The notes under the pieces were generated by a model. It did not search any database and had not been told where the DNA came from. It saw nothing but the letters and a program-made list of their open reading frames with translations. DNA of 13,336 nucleotides from Rhodobiaceae bacterium (lineage in GTDB: Bacteria; Pseudomonadota; Alphaproteobacteria; Parvibaculales; Parvibaculaceae). The translations under genes and the position numbers were made by a program. The stretch spans positions 210,838 to 224,173 of the forward strand of contig NVWR01000002.1 of the NCBI GenBank assembly GCA_002746275.1. Direction: 5' to 3'. Of the stretch, positions 11,599 through 13,336 are shown one piece after another (within the stretch, counting starts at the first letter, position 1; every line of letters starts with the position of its first letter).

Positions 11599-13336
11599 TG
11601 CAAGGAGGCCTTTGTGGGCACCGCGGCTGCATTGTTCCCGACCCGGGCAACGGGCATGCGGACAGTGACCGTGGTCCCCTGACCTTCCACACTGGCAATC
11701 TCAAGACGTCCACCGTGTGCTTCCACCAGCGATTTGGTGATGGCGAGCCCCAGGCCTGTTCCTTCGAACCTTCGGGCCAAAGAATTGTCAGACTGGGTGA
11801 AGGGCTGGGTCATTTTGGTGATCTGTTCCGCTGGAATGCCGATGCCCGTGTCCTTCACGATGATAGATAGACCAGAGAACTCATCGATGGCCGCAGAGAG
11901 ATCAATACGCCCATCGACGGGTGTAAACTTAATGGCGTTCGAGAGCAGGTTGATCATGATTTGCCGGAAAGACCGCTGGTCTGCCAACAGTTCGGGGAGT
12001 TGATCTGAGGTGCGCATAAATATGGGGGCGTGTGCTGCCGTGGATTTCGGCCCTGATTTTTCAGGAGCTGCCCTGTCCTGAGCCCAGGCGAGCTCCTCTT
12101 CAACATCCAGCCATTCGTCATCAAGTTCCAATTCACCGGATTCGATACGGGAGATGTCGAGAATATCATTGATGACGGAGAGCAAATGCCTGCTGGAGTC
12201 ATGAATGCTCCCCATATAGTCCAGATAGCGCTCATTCTCGACAGGCCCAAACATCTGGTCCTTCATTATTTCGGAAAACCCGATGATGGCATTCAAAGGC
12301 GTGCGAAGCTCATGGCTCATATTTGCCAGGAACAATGATTTGGTTTTGTTGGCGGTCTCTGCCGCTTCCAGCGCTTCGTGAAGGTGCTCCTCCGACTCTT
12401 TGTTCGCTGAAATATCGCGCACCATGCCGATGAAAAAGAGCTCTTCGCCGATGCGCATTTCTGTCACCGACAATTCCATCGGGAAATTGCTGCCGTCTTT
12501 CCGGCGCCCCTTTCCCTCACGCGGACCAAGTGACACCAGTTTGTCCAGACCCCAGGATCGGCCCCTAGGGTTTGATGACCGGGAAAGGGCCAAAATCACA
12601 GAGTCGGGTAGGAGAATACCAATACCGCACCCAATCAGTTCGTCGGGCTGGTAGCCAAATACCTTCGCAGCCGCAGGGTTTGCCGATTGGATAACACCAT
12701 TTTCGTCCGTAGAGAAAATTCCATCGGCCACGCTTTGCATCATTGTTCGAAGTCGAATTTCGCCAGCCTGCAACCGCTCTTGGGCGATCAATTGTTGCGA
12801 TATGTCGCGGATGCTCACAAAGAGTGCAGGTTCTCCCGAGACTTTCTTGATACGTCTCCAGCCACATAGAACGTGATGGTATGTCCCGTCTGGATGGCGT
12901 AGCCGTACCTGCCCCTCAGGACGGCGTTCAGGGTTGGCAGCGGAGTCAGCAGCCAGCTCGCAGAACATCTCTACATCTTCCGGGTGCACCAGGTCTGTCA
13001 GATGTTGACCGACAAAGGTTGATGCTGCATCGCCCAACCATTCGTGAAATCCTGGTCCTAGGAATACGGCTTTGGTTTCAAAATCAACGATCGCAATTGC
13101 GTCATCTACAGCGGTGATCAGGGTCCTGTAGTGCTCCGTCGTATTGTCCAAATCGCGCCAGTAGCGCGTCATGCGGCGTGTCAGGGTCGTCCAGTCACGG
13201 GTGACGTCGCCAAATTCATCAAGCGACATGGGCACCAAGTCGATGATGGCGTCCGGGTCTTCCAGAACGGTGAGGGCCTGAGTCCGCAATTTTTTCAACG
13301 GACCAAAACTTTGATTGAAACTGTATTGCGCGAAGA
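11595..13336 (-). CDS. HAMP-PAS-PAS sensor histidine kinase (5' end outside window)
   Basis: The reading frame is open to the right edge, so the TTG at 13298 is not a start and the N-terminus, probably a membrane sensor, is missing. The 579 visible residues begin in a HAMP-like segment (FGPLKKLRTQ, then a DEFGDV turn), followed by PAS 1 (about 70-182), PAS 2 (about 192-312, with FSTDENGVIQSANPAAAKVF), a coiled linker, HisKA with H341 (NMSHELRTPLNAIIGF), and an ATPase domain with KDTGIGI and GTGLGLA. The stretch from FGPVENERYLDYM to NDILDISRIESGELEL is typical of alphaproteobacterial PleC/DivJ-type kinases, which act on single-domain regulators such as DivK. No receiver domain is attached, so its partner is encoded elsewhere. 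The stop overlaps the hydrolase stop by 4 bases. Confidence 0.93.
   Translation of the reverse strand, partial: FAQYSFNQSFGPLKKLRTQALTVLEDPDAIIDLVPMSLDEFGDVTRDWTTLTRRMTRYWRDLDNTTEHYRTLITAVDDAIAIVDFETKAVFLGPGFHEWLGDAASTFVGQHLTDLVHPEDVEMFCELAADSAANPERRPEGQVRLRHPDGTYHHVLCGWRRIKKVSGEPALFVSIRDISQQLIAQERLQAGEIRLRTMMQSVADGIFSTDENGVIQSANPAAAKVFGYQPDELIGCGIGILLPDSVILALSRSSNPRGRSWGLDKLVSLGPREGKGRRKDGSNFPMELSVTEMRIGEELFFIGMVRDISANKESEEHLHEALEAAETANKTKSLFLANMSHELRTPLNAIIGFSEIMKDQMFGPVENERYLDYMGSIHDSSRHLLSVINDILDISRIESGELELDDEWLDVEEELAWAQDRAAPEKSGPKSTAAHAPIFMRTSDQLPELLADQRSFRQIMINLLSNAIKFTPVDGRIDLSAAIDEFSGLSIIVKDTGIGIPAEQITKMTQPFTQSDNSLARRFEGTGLGLAITKSLVEAHGGRLEIASVEGQGTTVTVRMPVARVGNNAAAVPTKASLH

Noticed and set aside
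13296..13298. TTG as the start of the right-end kinase
   Set aside because: The frame continues open to the window edge with HAMP-like sequence and no ribosome site before the TTG, so the gene is truncated by the window.
1..13336. tRNA, rRNA, CRISPR array, insertion sequence or phage genes
   Set aside because: No cloverleaf, rRNA-like stretch, regular spaced repeats, transposase or integrase motif was seen.

Overview
The window reads as chromosomal DNA from a Gram-negative alphaproteobacterium. The evidence is a phoR-pstS-pstC-pstA order on one strand, a PstA that begins with the extended N-terminal region usual for alphaproteobacterial PstA, and a hybrid-less sensor kinase at the right end whose H-box neighbourhood resembles PleC/DivJ-type kinases. 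Gene density is high, codon use looks uniform, and I see no insertion sequence, phage gene, tRNA, rRNA or CRISPR array. The genus cannot be decided from the sequence.

Left block (1-4130, minus strand): a phosphate-starvation locus read right to left as phoR, pstS, pstC, pstA, with pstA cut by the window edge. A good Pho box (15 of 18 positions of the E. coli consensus) lies between phoR and pstS, and a weaker one lies upstream of phoR. The pstS leader and the pstS-pstC gap carry hairpins. This PhoR has a PAS domain and a kinase core but no membrane segment.

Middle block (4343-7704): a small metabolic cluster. An SDR oxidoreductase and a small ABM-fold protein are co-oriented and close. They converge on a TetR regulator, which is divergent from a two-gene operon. 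The first gene of that operon is a PF10118-type 'predicted metal-dependent hydrolase' that carries the full ligand pattern of a ferritin-like diiron protein (E, ExxH, E, ExxH). The second overlaps it by 4 bases and encodes a four-helix membrane protein that I recognise as resembling styrene oxide isomerase. The TetR/operon gap holds two tandem copies of a 16-bp operator (TAGAG-N6-CTCTA) laid over a near-consensus sigma-70 promoter. A diiron oxygenase-like enzyme paired with an epoxide-isomerase-like membrane protein under one TetR switch is the most likely undescribed system here.

Right-middle block (7803-10620): an envelope-stress-like module. A periplasmic LTXXQ (Spy/CpxP-family) protein is divergent from an OmpR-class response regulator and an EnvZ/CpxA-like kinase that overlap by 4 bases. 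A GTAAC-N5-GTAAC direct repeat sits upstream of the LTXXQ gene, as a CpxR box does upstream of cpxP. The kinase has valine where the H-box normally has proline.

Right end (10705-13336): an alpha/beta hydrolase overlaps tail-to-tail by 4 bases with a HAMP-PAS-PAS-kinase gene whose 5' end lies outside the window.
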